The notes below the pieces were generated by a model. It saw nothing but the letters and a program-made list of their open reading frames with translations. It searched no databases and was not told the DNA's origin. A stretch of 64,000 bases of DNA from Candidatus Zymogenaceae bacterium (GTDB lineage: Bacteria; Desulfobacterota; Zymogenia; Zymogenales; Zymogenaceae), in the NCBI GenBank assembly GCA_016933535.1, contig JAFGAS010000061.1, positions 62,001-126,000 on the forward strand, in the 5' to 3' direction. The position numbers were made by a program, and so were the translations under genes. Every line of letters starts with the position of its first letter. Position 1 is the first letter of the stretch. This document shows, in pieces, positions 8,887 through 18,764 of the stretch.

Positions 8887-9357
8887 ATGAAGCGACAACT
8901 CATTCTCTTCCTGTTTCTCATTTCGGCCTGCCTTACGGCCGGGACGCTTCTTGCCGCCGACCTGAAAGATATCTACGAGGATGCCCAGAGAAACTTCAGA
9001 CGGGGAGAGTATGAACGGGCGATGGAACAGTGGACGCGCATCATTACCCCCGAACCGACGGATACGGGCGGCGATACGATCGATCTTGCATCCGTCTATT
9101 ATAACCGTGGTCTGACCTACAAGAAACTCCTCAAGTGGCAAGAGGCCGCCGATGATTTTTCAATGGTCGTGGGATTCAATCCCAACGACGCGGAGGCCTT
9201 CTATCAGCGAGGCGGTTGCTATGAGATGATGGGGCTTGCCGACAAGGCCAACGCCGATGTCCTAAGAGCCTGCGGGCTTCAAGACAAGTATTGCACCGAG
9301 AAGATGCTCGAACAAAAACGCGGAAAGAACAAAGAGAATTCATGGGGGCATCGATGA
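8887..9357 (+). CDS. Small secreted TPR protein
   Basis: 156 residues with a Sec signal peptide (hydrophobic LILFLFLISACLTAG, probable cleavage after LLAA), so it is probably periplasmic. The rest forms about two to three TPR units: residues 27-50 (AQRNFRRGEYERAMEQWTRI), 60-90 (VYYNRGLTYKKLLKWQEAAD) and 94-115 (AEAFYQRGGCYEMMGLADKA). The C-terminus is basic. Good ribosome site GAGGGA before ATG 8887. It overlaps the HD-domain gene by 4 bp (ATGA at 9354-9357), so the pair is coupled. Exact role unknown; TPR proteins of this size usually act as scaffolds for protein partners. Confidence 0.85.
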   Translation: MKRQLILFLFLISACLTAGTLLAADLKDIYEDAQRNFRRGEYERAMEQWTRIITPEPTDTGGDTIDLASVYYNRGLTYKKLLKWQEAADDFSMVVGFNPNDAEAFYQRGGCYEMMGLADKANADVLRACGLQDKYCTEKMLEQKRGKNKENSWGHR

Positions 9358-9923
9358 GCGGATGTGGAATCACGAGGGACCGGGCGATGGCGCTCTTAAA
9401 AGAGCGGCTTTCCGATCAGGTCCTGATTAAACACAGCCTAGCAACCGAGGCGATCATGCGGCACATCGCAGACCGCTTTGGGGCGGATCCCGAGACGTGG
9501 GGAATTGCCGGGCTCCTCCATGACATCGATTTTGCCGAGACGAAGGATACACCCCAGCGGCACACCCTTGTGGCGGAGACTATCCTGAAACAGGCCGGGG
9601 TGAGCGACGAGATAATCCGGGCCGTCAAGAGCCACAACGCCGAGGCCCTCGGCATCCAGCGTTCCGATACCCTCCATTTCGCGTTGACCGCCGCCGAAAA
9701 CCTGACGGGGCTGATCGTCGCCACCGCCCTGGTCCAGCCGGACAAGAAAATCGCCCAGGTGAAACCTTCATCGGTCGTAAAAAGGATGAAGGAAAAGGGC
9801 TTTGCCCGATCCGTTTCCCGGGAAGGTATTCTGCTTTGTGAGCAAATCGGCATGCCGTTGGATCAGTTCGTTACCGCAAGCCTCCAGGCCATGGGATCGA
9901 TCGCCGGAGAACTGGGACTGTAA
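9354..9923 (+). CDS. HD-domain hydrolase-like protein
   Basis: 189-residue cytoplasmic protein of the HD superfamily, metal-dependent phosphohydrolases acting on nucleotides or phosphodiesters. From ATG 9354, His27 lies in LIKHSLATEAIMRHI and the HD pair is at 56-57 (GLLHDIDF), followed by the RHTLVAETIL helix and the KSHNAEALG segment. This is the layout of small HDIG-type hydrolases of unknown substrate. The ATG at 9342 would add four residues; I prefer 9354 because it overlaps the upstream stop as ATGA and has GGGGG just before it. The specific reaction is unknown. Confidence 0.8.
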   Translation: MSGCGITRDRAMALLKERLSDQVLIKHSLATEAIMRHIADRFGADPETWGIAGLLHDIDFAETKDTPQRHTLVAETILKQAGVSDEIIRAVKSHNAEALGIQRSDTLHFALTAAENLTGLIVATALVQPDKKIAQVKPSSVVKRMKEKGFARSVSREGILLCEQIGMPLDQFVTASLQAMGSIAGELGL

Positions 9924-10003
9924 GCACCGCCGCGCCGATAGGTGATTCTTAGCCGGGTGATCGCTCGGATTCTGATGGAGTTACGACGGATAAGGAATGC
10001 ACG

Positions 10004-12787
10004 ATGATTTCTTGGCACCCCGCGCACAGAAAGCTTGGAATCATAGGTGTCCTGATTCTTGTGTTCTGCCTTGCATCGGCCGGTCCATTGCTTTCGTTCG
10101 AGGATTCCCCAACGGCCGTCGTTATTTCCGTCGGCTTGGGGGCCCCGCCGTCCGAAAATGAATTCCCGGATTCTCCTCCCGGACCACCGTCGGCCCTCGA
10201 CGATGCCGCCAAAAAGGCGGTGCTCTCATATCTCTACGGGACCCTCGGCCGGGAGGAATTTCTCAGACTCGAAAACGCCGTCGATACGCTGATCCTGCCC
10301 GAATATCCGAAATATATCGAGAAGACCGAGATCATATCCGTTTTTCCACTGCCCGGCGGCGACATCGCCGTTCTGAAGGCGGCGGTGACCATTGATGCCG
10401 CCGCACTGGCCGGTTATCTCGAAAATATCAAACAACTCGATGCAAAACCGAAGGCCCCGCGGACCCTTTCCGAGGCGGAAAAGGAGATCCTCATATCCAA
10501 GGCCCAGGCGATCTATATCCAGGGGGAGGTGGCTTCGGAGATTCTCCTGGATCGACTCCGGGGAATTGAATCCTTTCTGTCGGCCAAGACCCTGTTTGAG
10601 ACGGCCGGGTCGATAGACGGAGTTTACCGTTGCCTCATCGGTGTCGGGAGGGCGCGCGCATCCCTCGGGGACGTGTCGGCGGCACGGGGCGATTTCGACC
10701 GGGCCCTTGAACTGGCGCGCGAACTCAAGAGGAACGATTACGCCGCCGCCGCGCGGATTGCACGGGCCCGCCTCATGGCCGCCTCCGGTGACCCAATCGG
10801 GGCCGGTCGGGAGACCAGGACAACGCTCAACGACGCGTCGCTGTCGGCATACGACGGACTTGTCGGAGAAGCCCTTTTAATTGACGCGGAGATCGATTAC
10901 GGGGCCCGGGAGTACGAGTCGGCCGGCATAAAGGCCGGACGCGCCGTTGAGATCTTCGAGCGGCTTGCCGACGTCAAACGGCTGACCCAGGCCCAGCTTC
11001 TCAGGGGGCTTGTCCTCATCGCCGAAGGCGACGGCGCGGGGGCGGTTGCGGTCTTTAAGCTCGCAAAAAAGCTTGCCGACAGACTCGATGATGAGATATC
11101 GGCCGATAAAGCCCTTATCGGGATGTCGAGGGGCTACCGGGTCGCGGGCGATCCGAAGACCGCTTCCCTGTATCTCACCGACGCGCTCAAAACGGCCCGG
11201 GACTCCGGATGGACCTTTGGGGAAATCGCCTCCCTGTGCGAGACGGCATACGCTCAAATGGACCGGGGCGATCCGTCGGCAGCCGAGATGTCGGCCGCCG
11301 ACGCCCACAGCCTGGCACTGTCCGAAAATGACCCCCTGCTTACTGCCGCGTCTCTTCTCGCCCTGGGGGAGGTTTTGCGCTCCCTGGGTAAGGATGAAGC
11401 GGCCTTTGAGGCGTTCCTTTCGTGCATACAGATGTCCTTGGACATCAGGGTCGTCGGTCGGGACGTCCCCTTTCTTTTCTTTGAGGATGCCCGGCGGGAT
11501 ACGGCCCTGTCTGGTCTCCTGGCCCTTTCCATAGAACTCGGGCGGGAAAAGAAAGTCCTTGAGGTCATTGCCGGGTACGAGGGGTCGGGGGTCGCGCGGG
11601 AAGTCCTTTACGGCCCACCGCCCCTGCCGGGGCCGGAGGCGGAGCTGGCAGGCCTGTTTCGGGATGCCGCCGGGCGTGCGATCGCCACCGACGGCGTATC
11701 GCTCGGGGGGGATTTCCTCAGGACCGCCGATACCTCCCGGGCCGAGACGGCACGCCTGGGAAATGAAGCCCGACGGTCCCTTTCGGACATCGAGACGCGG
11801 ATTGCCCGCGAATCGCCGCGTCTTGCCGCCCTCATGGGAATCAAGAATCCTGATCCGGGTGACCTGGAACGGGTCATGCCCGATGGGTCCGCTCTCGTCC
11901 ATTACGTCGTGAACGGGGGGGGCGCCTTTGCGGTGATCGTTACCGGCCGTACGACGTCCATAGTGAGGCTTGACGGCCGATACGAGGAAATCTCGACCCT
12001 GGCGGGGCGGTTAAGAGAAGCCGTCGGCGCGATCGGCGGTACGACCGCCGGGACGTACGGCGAGATCCCCCTTGCCTTTACGGAGCCTTCCACCGCGCTC
12101 ACGTCCGATCTCGTCTCTCCGATACTTTCGGAGCTTACCGGCGTCACGACAATCGGGATATCGCCGCCGGCCGCCCTCGCGTCGCTGCCGATCCGGGCAC
12201 TGGGACGTTATAACGACGAGGGGCAGTTTATCTTCCTGGGAGAGGAATACACCCTTTTTGGTACGTCATGGCTTTATCCCCGGGTGGCCGGTTTCACGCC
12301 GTCCCGACCGGGGCCTGTCGGCTATGACGTCATTGTCGTTGCGGATGCGGATCTTCCCGGCCTGGAGGATGTCGGTAGTTTGACCGAAACGGAGACGCCG
12401 GATGGGGGAAACGAAGCCCAAGGCGGGCCGAACGGTGACGAGGGCCCCCTTCGGATCGTACGATATTCCCCGGGCTCCCCGTGGCGGGACGTGCAGGCCC
12501 GGCTTGCCATCTTCCCGGAAAAAGGCATATGGGGCTCGTCTGATTTTTCCGGCTTCGAGTACCTCTGTTTCATGTCACACATGCCCGTTATGGTGATCCC
12601 GGACCACGTCGGTCCAGACGCCCTGCCGGCCTTCCTGCGGGCGACGATTGCCGCGTCGGCCGGCGGTACGGTTCTTCGGGGATATGCCGATGCCGTAAAG
12701 ACCTCGGTCCCGGCGTCTGGATCCGTAAGGCCCGTGGATTGGATCCTATGTACGCTGATAAGCGATTTCGTGAGCGAACAGAAATGA
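10004..12787 (+). CDS. Exported TPR protein with degenerate CHAT-like C-terminal domain
   Basis: 927 residues starting with a signal anchor (about 11-30). Residues 60-145 have the look of a FlgT/LPP20-type N-terminal domain (AAKKAVLSYL, then a GGDIAVLKAAVTIDAAAL strand), which is a weak call. Residues 160-560 are tandem TPR-like helical pairs rich in Ala and Leu. Residues about 630-920 follow the outline of a CHAT (caspase-like) domain: ALVHYVVNGGGAFAVIV, GISPPAALASLPIRAL, FLGEEYTLFGTSWLYPR, and an end block around LCFMSHMPVMVI. The usual catalytic His-Gly and the Ser-Ala-Cys motif are not visible, so it is probably not a protease. Ribosome site AAGGAA. It overlaps the next TPR gene by 4 bp, so the two are co-translated and may form one complex. 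Confidence 0.72.
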   Translation: MISWHPAHRKLGIIGVLILVFCLASAGPLLSFEDSPTAVVISVGLGAPPSENEFPDSPPGPPSALDDAAKKAVLSYLYGTLGREEFLRLENAVDTLILPEYPKYIEKTEIISVFPLPGGDIAVLKAAVTIDAAALAGYLENIKQLDAKPKAPRTLSEAEKEILISKAQAIYIQGEVASEILLDRLRGIESFLSAKTLFETAGSIDGVYRCLIGVGRARASLGDVSAARGDFDRALELARELKRNDYAAAARIARARLMAASGDPIGAGRETRTTLNDASLSAYDGLVGEALLIDAEIDYGAREYESAGIKAGRAVEIFERLADVKRLTQAQLLRGLVLIAEGDGAGAVAVFKLAKKLADRLDDEISADKALIGMSRGYRVAGDPKTASLYLTDALKTARDSGWTFGEIASLCETAYAQMDRGDPSAAEMSAADAHSLALSENDPLLTAASLLALGEVLRSLGKDEAAFEAFLSCIQMSLDIRVVGRDVPFLFFEDARRDTALSGLLALSIELGREKKVLEVIAGYEGSGVAREVLYGPPPLPGPEAELAGLFRDAAGRAIATDGVSLGGDFLRTADTSRAETARLGNEARRSLSDIETRIARESPRLAALMGIKNPDPGDLERVMPDGSALVHYVVNGGGAFAVIVTGRTTSIVRLDGRYEEISTLAGRLREAVGAIGGTTAGTYGEIPLAFTEPSTALTSDLVSPILSELTGVTTIGISPPAALASLPIRALGRYNDEGQFIFLGEEYTLFGTSWLYPRVAGFTPSRPGPVGYDVIVVADADLPGLEDVGSLTETETPDGGNEAQGGPNGDEGPLRIVRYSPGSPWRDVQARLAIFPEKGIWGSSDFSGFEYLCFMSHMPVMVIPDHVGPDALPAFLRATIAASAGGTVLRGYADAVKTSVPASGSVRPVDWILCTLISDFVSEQK

Positions 12788-15700
12788 AAAGAAACATTTT
12801 TTTGACAGCACTCTGTCTGATTGCGCTCGTAACGTCCGCATCCCTCCTGTGGGGCCAATCGGATAATCCCGACTACCTTTCGGCCATGTCCCGGGGAGAC
12901 TTCTACCTGAACAACGCCGAATATGCCGAGGCCCTTAAACAATTCGAGGCGGCATACGCCGCCGCCCCCGGCAATCCACGTCCGAAAAACATGATCGGCC
13001 GCGTCTATCTCAGGATGGGAGACACCGAGGCGGCCGTTCGGGCCTTTCGGGAAGCCGTCGCGGTCGATCCCAACTATTTTGAGGGATTCTTCAACCTCGG
13101 CAAGACGTACCTCGACAATAAGCGGTACCGGGATGCAGCCGAAAGCCTGAGAAAGGCCGTCGATCTCGTCCCGGACTCGTTTATTACCTATAACTATCTT
13201 GGCGACGCGCTGATGGGGTTGGGGGACCGGGATGGAGCGCTTTCGGCCTATAACCGCGCCGTCGATATCAAACCCGACTATACGGAGGCCTACATAAAGA
13301 TCGGGAAGCTCCTGGCGGCCGAAGGCCTGGCCGAGGAAGCATTAGCGACGTATAAGAAAGCTGCGGAGACGGCCGCGGGCTCCCCGGAAGGACTCATGCT
13401 GTTGGCGCGCCTCTCGTTTGAACTCGGCAACTTCGTCCAGGCCAAAGAGGCGCTCGATACGCTCCTTTCGGTCGACCCGGCAAATTTCGACGCCCTGATG
13501 CTGGCGGCCAAAACCGCCGTGGCCACTGGCGATCTGGAGGCGGGAATCGACTATCTCGGACGCGCCGAGAAACTGCGGCCGACCAATCCCGCCGTCTACA
13601 TCCTCAAGGGCGAAATATTCTCCGCCAAAAAGGAATACGCCGATGCCGTGAGGATGCTCACGAAGGCCCTGGCGCTGGCCGGGGACGACCCGGACGTCCT
13701 GGTCAACCTGGGCAAGACCTATCTGGTAACCGGCGATATCGACGAGGCGATAACGGTCTTTTCCCGGGCGCTGGCGCTGGCCCCAGGCAATGCCGATATC
13801 CATTACGGCCTGGGGGTTGCTTACTTCACGAAAGGCCAAAACGCCATGGCCGAACAGTTTCTGAACGAAGCCGTTGGGCTGGAATCGACCCACTATCTTG
13901 CCTACGACGAGCTTGGAACGGTTCTCGTTGCCGAGGAAAGGCCCCGGGAAGCCATGGCGGCTTACCTTCGGGCCGTGGAGATCAAGCCCGATTTTGTCGT
14001 CGGCTACGATCATATCGGCAGGGTGGCGCTGGCGATTGGGGATATCAATCGGGCGATCTCCGTCTATGAGGCCGTATTGACGATACGTTCCGATTTCTAT
14101 CCCGCCTACCTGGCCATCGGGAGGTCGTATGCCTCATTCGGGAGGTTTGAGGCCGCCGTTGCCACCCTGGAGAAGGTAATAAAGCTCAAACCCGACTACT
14201 ATGAAGCCTATGTTGAGCTCTCACAGGTCTATTCGGCCATGGGGGAGAGAAAAAAGGCGATCGCCGCCGTCGATAGGGCCGTCAGGATAAATCCGGGATA
14301 CGCCCCGGCCTATTTTTATAAGGCCAAGATATACGTGGAGGCGGGCGATCTCAAATCGGCCGCCTCCTTCTATGAAAAGGCCATCGAGACGGACCCGAAG
14401 TATATAGACGCGTACCTTTCGCTGGGCAATCTGCTGGTTTTCCTCGCCCAAAAAGACGCCGCCGTAGAGACCTATCGGAAGGCTATCGAGATCGACCCCA
14501 AGAATATCGCCGCCCTTTACGCCCTTGCAGATATCTATATCGCCACAGGCGAGAAGACAAACGGCATGGCGCTCTTGGATATGGCCCTCAAAATAGACCC
14601 CCGGTTTTTCGACGCCCTCATTCTCTCGGCCGAGACCTATCTGGACAACCGGGAGTTGGACTCGGCAATGGACTACTATGACCGGGCCAGGGACATCGAT
14701 CCCGCAAACTCCCGCTCCTATAAGGGGATCGGGAAGGTCTACTACTATCGGGACGAATATGACCGGTCGATCGCGGCCTACGAAGAATCATTGCGGCTTG
14801 ACCCCGACCAGTTCGTCGTCTATTACAGCCTCGGGCAGGTCTACTGGAAGCTGGGAGATGCCGACCGGGCCTTAGAGAACTACGAGAAATCCATTGAGCT
14901 TTCCCCCGAAAATTATATGGCCTACTACCAGATCGGGATATTGCTGATGGAAGCAAACGATACCGCCCGGGCCCTCGAATATTTCGAGAAGGCGGTATCG
15001 TATTCGCCGGAGTATGTAGACGGCCTGTTCATGCTCGGGCTTGCCCGGCATCAGCTCGGCAACTACGACGAGGGGGCGGCCGCCCTCAAGAAGGCCCTTG
15101 AGGTCAAACCCGATTACCGGGACGCGATGATACTGCTGGGCCAGTGCTACTTTGACGGGGCAATGTACGAGAAGGCGCTGGCGGTCTTTACCGATGTTCT
15201 TGCAAAGGAGCCGGGCAACGTGCAGTCGATGCTCTATGTCTCGGAGTGCTATTCGAACACCGGGCAGTACAAACTGGCGGTGGACACGATCTGGAAGGCC
15301 CTCGAGCTCGAGCCGGATAACGCCGATCTCTACTTTGTCCTCGGCACAAACTACGTCAAGCTCGGATCATACGACGAGGCGATCTCGGCCTTCAACAACG
15401 TGGTCCGCATAGAGCCTTCCAACTACAAGGCCCACTACAACCTCGGCGTCATCTTTGCGGTAAGGGGGTGGTCGGAGGAGGCGATGCTTTCCCTCAAGCG
15501 CTGCCTCTCGATAAAGCCCGACTACGACCCGGCGATACAGAAGCTCCTGGAGTTCAACACCAATCTCATGGCCGCCTACCCCGATGACGTCCGGCCGTAT
15601 ATCGACCTGGGGGATGCCCTGAGGATCGCCGGAAAATACGAAGAGGCGATACCCTATCTCGAGCAGGCCCGGACAAGGGCCCCCGACAATACGGAGATAT

Positions 15701-16287
15701 ACTTCCTGTTGGGCCAGTGCTATTCCCGTATCGGCCAATACGATAGGGCGTTGGAAATGCTGGCGGCGGCGCTTGCGGCAAAGCCCGATGACTACGCGAT
15801 CATCCTTGAAACCGCCAAGACCTACGAGGCACTGGGGGACCCGGAAAAGGCCAAGAGCTCCTATCTTGCGCTGACCAAGCTCAGGCCCGGCGACTACACC
15901 ACCTATCAGGCGGTCGGCGACTATTACCTCAGGTCGGGCAACGTCAATGCCGCCCTCACCTATTATGAAAAAGGGCTCGCGCTGGACCCGAGCGACTACG
16001 CGTTCTGGGCCGACACCGCCCTCATTTACGCCCGGGAAAACAAAAAGGTCGAGAGGGCGAAAATACTCGCCGACCGGTCCATGATCCTCAAGGCGGAAAA
16101 TCCCCTCGGCAGCAAAGCCCTCGGGTATATCTATTATCGAATGAAGGACTATTCCGAGGCAAAAAAATATCTGACGGCGGCCGGCAACTCTCTGCCTGAC
16201 GACGCGGAGATTACGGAGCTCTTGGGGGCAATCGCCGAAAAGAGAGAGACCGGGTCAAAGCCGCCGGCCAATTCAAACAAGAACTGA
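12784..16287 (+). CDS. Very large exported TPR-repeat protein
   Basis: 1167 residues from ATG 12784, which overlaps the previous stop (ATGA); the upstream GTG-type extension is rejected because it lies inside the previous gene. A Sec signal peptide (IFLTALCLIALVTSASLLWG) is followed by about thirty near-continuous canonical 34-residue TPRs with the A-x-x-x-Y/F-x-K-A-I-x-x-x-P pattern (for example LGDADRALENYEKSIELSP). Only the basic C-terminal tail of about 20 residues is outside the repeats. Such a solenoid is a protein-binding scaffold, probably periplasmic. Coupling to the CHAT-like TPR gene suggests a shared complex. No catalytic domain is visible. Confidence 0.93.
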   Translation: MKRNIFLTALCLIALVTSASLLWGQSDNPDYLSAMSRGDFYLNNAEYAEALKQFEAAYAAAPGNPRPKNMIGRVYLRMGDTEAAVRAFREAVAVDPNYFEGFFNLGKTYLDNKRYRDAAESLRKAVDLVPDSFITYNYLGDALMGLGDRDGALSAYNRAVDIKPDYTEAYIKIGKLLAAEGLAEEALATYKKAAETAAGSPEGLMLLARLSFELGNFVQAKEALDTLLSVDPANFDALMLAAKTAVATGDLEAGIDYLGRAEKLRPTNPAVYILKGEIFSAKKEYADAVRMLTKALALAGDDPDVLVNLGKTYLVTGDIDEAITVFSRALALAPGNADIHYGLGVAYFTKGQNAMAEQFLNEAVGLESTHYLAYDELGTVLVAEERPREAMAAYLRAVEIKPDFVVGYDHIGRVALAIGDINRAISVYEAVLTIRSDFYPAYLAIGRSYASFGRFEAAVATLEKVIKLKPDYYEAYVELSQVYSAMGERKKAIAAVDRAVRINPGYAPAYFYKAKIYVEAGDLKSAASFYEKAIETDPKYIDAYLSLGNLLVFLAQKDAAVETYRKAIEIDPKNIAALYALADIYIATGEKTNGMALLDMALKIDPRFFDALILSAETYLDNRELDSAMDYYDRARDIDPANSRSYKGIGKVYYYRDEYDRSIAAYEESLRLDPDQFVVYYSLGQVYWKLGDADRALENYEKSIELSPENYMAYYQIGILLMEANDTARALEYFEKAVSYSPEYVDGLFMLGLARHQLGNYDEGAAALKKALEVKPDYRDAMILLGQCYFDGAMYEKALAVFTDVLAKEPGNVQSMLYVSECYSNTGQYKLAVDTIWKALELEPDNADLYFVLGTNYVKLGSYDEAISAFNNVVRIEPSNYKAHYNLGVIFAVRGWSEEAMLSLKRCLSIKPDYDPAIQKLLEFNTNLMAAYPDDVRPYIDLGDALRIAGKYEEAIPYLEQARTRAPDNTEIYFLLGQCYSRIGQYDRALEMLAAALAAKPDDYAIILETAKTYEALGDPEKAKSSYLALTKLRPGDYTTYQAVGDYYLRSGNVNAALTYYEKGLALDPSDYAFWADTALIYARENKKVERAKILADRSMILKAENPLGSKALGYIYYRMKDYSEAKKYLTAAGNSLPDDAEITELLGAIAEKRETGSKPPANSNKN

Positions 16288-16453
16288 GGAAAGCCGCGTG
16301 TCAAGAAAAGACCGTGCGTAGGCCGATGGCGTCGGCCGTCCCGCTGGATCGGTCGGAGGCCGTCAGCTATGGAGGGCGGGAGACGGCGCAAACCGGTCAT
16401 CCAACCCGTCAGGCAAGCATTGAGACCCGGTATTCCGAAACAAGGAGGTCGTC

Positions 16454-17317
16454 ATGACGCTCAAGACTCCCCGTGATGCCGAACAAGCCCTGGCCCATAT
16501 CCGCAAGGCGGCAGAAGCGATCCTCCTTAAGACCAACCTCCGCCCGAAGACGGCCGTAATCCTCGGAACGGGGCTCTCGGGTATCTCCGAGATAATGGAG
16601 ACGGACGTCTCCATTCCGTACAAAGAGATCCTCCATTTTCCCGTATCGACCGTATCGGGGCATCCCGGAATTCTCCATATGGGGCGTGTCGGAGATGCGG
16701 AGGTAGCGGTGATGGAGGGGCGCTTTCACCTCTACGAAGGCTACGACCCCGCCGAGATCGCGCTGCCGATCCGGGTGCTCTCCCTGATGGGTATCGAGAA
16801 CCTTATCGTCACCAACTCTGCCGGCGGCCTGAACCCCCTGTTTTTACCGGGCGAGATCATGGTCATCCATGACCACATCAACGCCACGGGGGCAAACCCG
16901 CTGGCCGGCATCAATCTTGAGGTGGTCGGCCCGCGTTTCCCGGATATGTCGCGGGCCTACGACCGGGCGCTCATCGAGATTACCCAAGCCGAGGCAAAGC
17001 GCCTGGGGATTCACCTGGTCCGGGGTGTCTATGTCGGGATACTGGGACCGAGCCTGGAGACCCCCGCCGAGACCAGGATGTACCGATCGTTCGGGGCAGA
17101 CGCCCTGGGTATGTCCACGATTATAGAGGTGATCGCGGCCCGCCATGCGGGGCTCCGTGTTTTGGGGCTCTCGATGATCGCCAACGTCAACCTGCCGGAC
17201 GCCATGGAGCCGATTTTGATCGACGACATCATTGCCACGGCCGACAGAATGGGAGGAGATCTGATTAAGCTGATTGCCGCGGTAATCGGCCGGATGGAGG
17301 AAGAGACCGATCTATGA
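16454..17317 (+). CDS. punA: Purine nucleoside phosphorylase (class I, trimeric type)
   Basis: Phosphorolysis of purine nucleosides to free base plus (deoxy)ribose-1-phosphate. 287 residues, the usual length of the PunA/DeoD-II group. Visible signatures are the phosphate-binding GTGLSGI, GRFHLYEGYDP, TNSAGGLNPLFLPGEIM with HDHIN, GPSLETPAETRMYR, and the base-binding GADALGMSTIIEV segment. Strong ribosome site AAGGAGGT before ATG 16454. It overlaps the amidohydrolase gene by 4 bp, pointing to a nucleoside salvage operon. In this family Met in GMST and the Ser-Thr pair contact the ribose. Upstream 16288-16453 is gene-free. Confidence 0.95.
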   Translation: MTLKTPRDAEQALAHIRKAAEAILLKTNLRPKTAVILGTGLSGISEIMETDVSIPYKEILHFPVSTVSGHPGILHMGRVGDAEVAVMEGRFHLYEGYDPAEIALPIRVLSLMGIENLIVTNSAGGLNPLFLPGEIMVIHDHINATGANPLAGINLEVVGPRFPDMSRAYDRALIEITQAEAKRLGIHLVRGVYVGILGPSLETPAETRMYRSFGADALGMSTIIEVIAARHAGLRVLGLSMIANVNLPDAMEPILIDDIIATADRMGGDLIKLIAAVIGRMEEETDL

Positions 17318-18642
17318 CCGAGAAAATTCATGCGGACCTGATGATTAAGGGCGGCACGGTCCTCACGATGACCGATGGCCGCCCCATTGAAAACGGTGCG
17401 GTTGCCCTCAACGGAGATACGATCGTCTTTGTCGGGACGGATAGGGATGCCGCCGGGCGGTGCACGGCAGAAAAACAGATAGACGCCTCGGGATGCGTCG
17501 TCATGCCGGGGCTGGTCAACGGGCACACCCACGCGGCCATGAGCCTCTTTCGCGGCATCGCCGACGACCTGCCACTGGAGCAGTGGCTTTCGGACTACAT
17601 ATTTCCCGCCGAGAAAAACAACCTCGACGATGATTTCGTCTACTGGGGGACGAAGCTGGCCTGTGCCGAGATGCTGCTGGGGGGGGTGACGACGTTTTGC
17701 GACATGTACCTCTTCGAGGAGTCGGCCGCGCGCGCGGCAAAGGAGATGGGGATGCGGGGTGTGCTGGGGGAGGTCCTCTATGACTTTGACTCCCCGAACT
17801 ACGGGCCCATCGATAACGGGTTTGCCTATACCGAGGCCTTCATCAAAAAGTGGAAGGACGATCCCCTGATTGTCCCCTCGATCCAGCCCCACGCGCTGGA
17901 TACCTGCTCGCCCGACCTGCTCGTGCGCGCCCGGGAGATATCCGACACGTACGGCGTGCGCTCGATTGTCCATGTGGCCGAGTCGAAGGGAAACGTCGCT
18001 CATGTCAGGGAGAAGTACGGCAAGAGCTCCTTTGCCTACCTCGACGACCTGGGGGTGCTCAACGAGCGGTTTGTTGCGATTCACGCCGTCTGGGTGGACG
18101 CCGAGGAGATCGGCATCATGCACGACAGGGGCGTATCCGTCGTGACCAACCCCGAGAGCAACATGAAGCTTGCCTCCGGCTGGGCGCCGATGCACAACTA
18201 CCTCGAACGGGGGATTACCGTGGGGATCGGCACCGACGGGTGCGCCAGCAACAACGACCTGGACCTCTTCGGGGAGATGGATACCCTGGCCAAGCTCCAC
18301 AAGGTCTACGATGCCGACCCGACCCACATGAACGCCCGCACCGTCACCGAGATCGCCACCAGAAAGGGCGCATGCGCCCTGGGGCTGGGCGACATCACGG
18401 GGACGCTTGCCACAGGAAAAAAGGCCGATATCATCGTCATCGATTTCAACAAGCCACACCTGACGCCGGTCTATAACCCCTACTCCCACCTCGTCTATGC
18501 CGCCAAGTCCGCAGACGTGCGCGACGTGGTTGTGAACGGTCAGCTCCTCGTACAAAACGCCCGCCTCACGAAGGCCGACCCGGCCGAGATCATGGCAAAG
18601 GGGAGGGAGCTGGCGGAAAGGGTGAACAAGTCGATCGGGTAG
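17314..18642 (+). CDS. mtaD: 5-methylthioadenosine/S-adenosylhomocysteine deaminase-like amidohydrolase
   Basis: 442-residue cytoplasmic metal-dependent deaminase of the MtaD/TrzN/ATZ group, expected to deaminate MTA, SAH or adenosine to the inosine form. The HxH metal site is His71 and His73 (GLVNGHTHAAM). Further ligands lie in SIQPHALDT, IVHVAESKGN and the GIGTDGCASNN aspartate loop. It is coupled by ATGA to the nucleoside phosphorylase, so a deaminated nucleoside could be cleaved by the partner. It is paralogous to the amidohydrolase at 20689-22005, sharing HTHAAMSL and DDLPL segments. The stop is two bases before the REP element that starts the inserted island. Exact substrate is inferred from family. 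Confidence 0.92.
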   Translation: MTEKIHADLMIKGGTVLTMTDGRPIENGAVALNGDTIVFVGTDRDAAGRCTAEKQIDASGCVVMPGLVNGHTHAAMSLFRGIADDLPLEQWLSDYIFPAEKNNLDDDFVYWGTKLACAEMLLGGVTTFCDMYLFEESAARAAKEMGMRGVLGEVLYDFDSPNYGPIDNGFAYTEAFIKKWKDDPLIVPSIQPHALDTCSPDLLVRAREISDTYGVRSIVHVAESKGNVAHVREKYGKSSFAYLDDLGVLNERFVAIHAVWVDAEEIGIMHDRGVSVVTNPESNMKLASGWAPMHNYLERGITVGIGTDGCASNNDLDLFGEMDTLAKLHKVYDADPTHMNARTVTEIATRKGACALGLGDITGTLATGKKADIIVIDFNKPHLTPVYNPYSHLVYAAKSADVRDVVVNGQLLVQNARLTKADPAEIMAKGRELAERVNKSIG

Positions 18643-18644
18643 GA

Positions 18645-18728
18645 GAATTAAGGGGACATAATACTTAATTCGTTAGACTATCTGCTTATACTGAAAAGAG
18701 TGAATTAAGTATTGTGTCCCCTTAATTC
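18645..18728. repeat. REP-like inverted-repeat element 1
   Basis: Two 27-nt arms (18645-18671 and 18702-18728), complementary except at one position (an A opposite G-type wobble), separated by exactly 30 nt. Arm core reads TTAAGGGGACA on the left and TGTCCCCTTAA on the right. Each arm also starts with GAATTAAG and ends with CTTAATTC, so it can fold on itself. It lies directly before the RAYT promoter. Confidence 0.88.
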
Positions 18729-18729
18729 A

Positions 18730-18758
18730 TTGACATCGCCCAATTACATTTATATACT
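18730..18758 (+). promoter_or_regulatory. Near-consensus sigma-70 promoter of the RAYT gene
   Basis: TTGACA (18730-18735), 17-bp spacer, TATACT (18753-18758). The -35 begins 2 bp after REP element 1. The start codon at 18765 lies seven bases after the -10, where transcription would begin, and there is no Shine-Dalgarno. The mRNA may be leaderless. Confidence 0.65.
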
Positions 18759-18764
18759 CGCTTC

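Noticed and set aside
17029-18555. A 508-codon open frame on the minus strand across punA and mtaD
   Set aside because: It spans two overlapping well-identified genes in the opposite direction and has no family features of its own.
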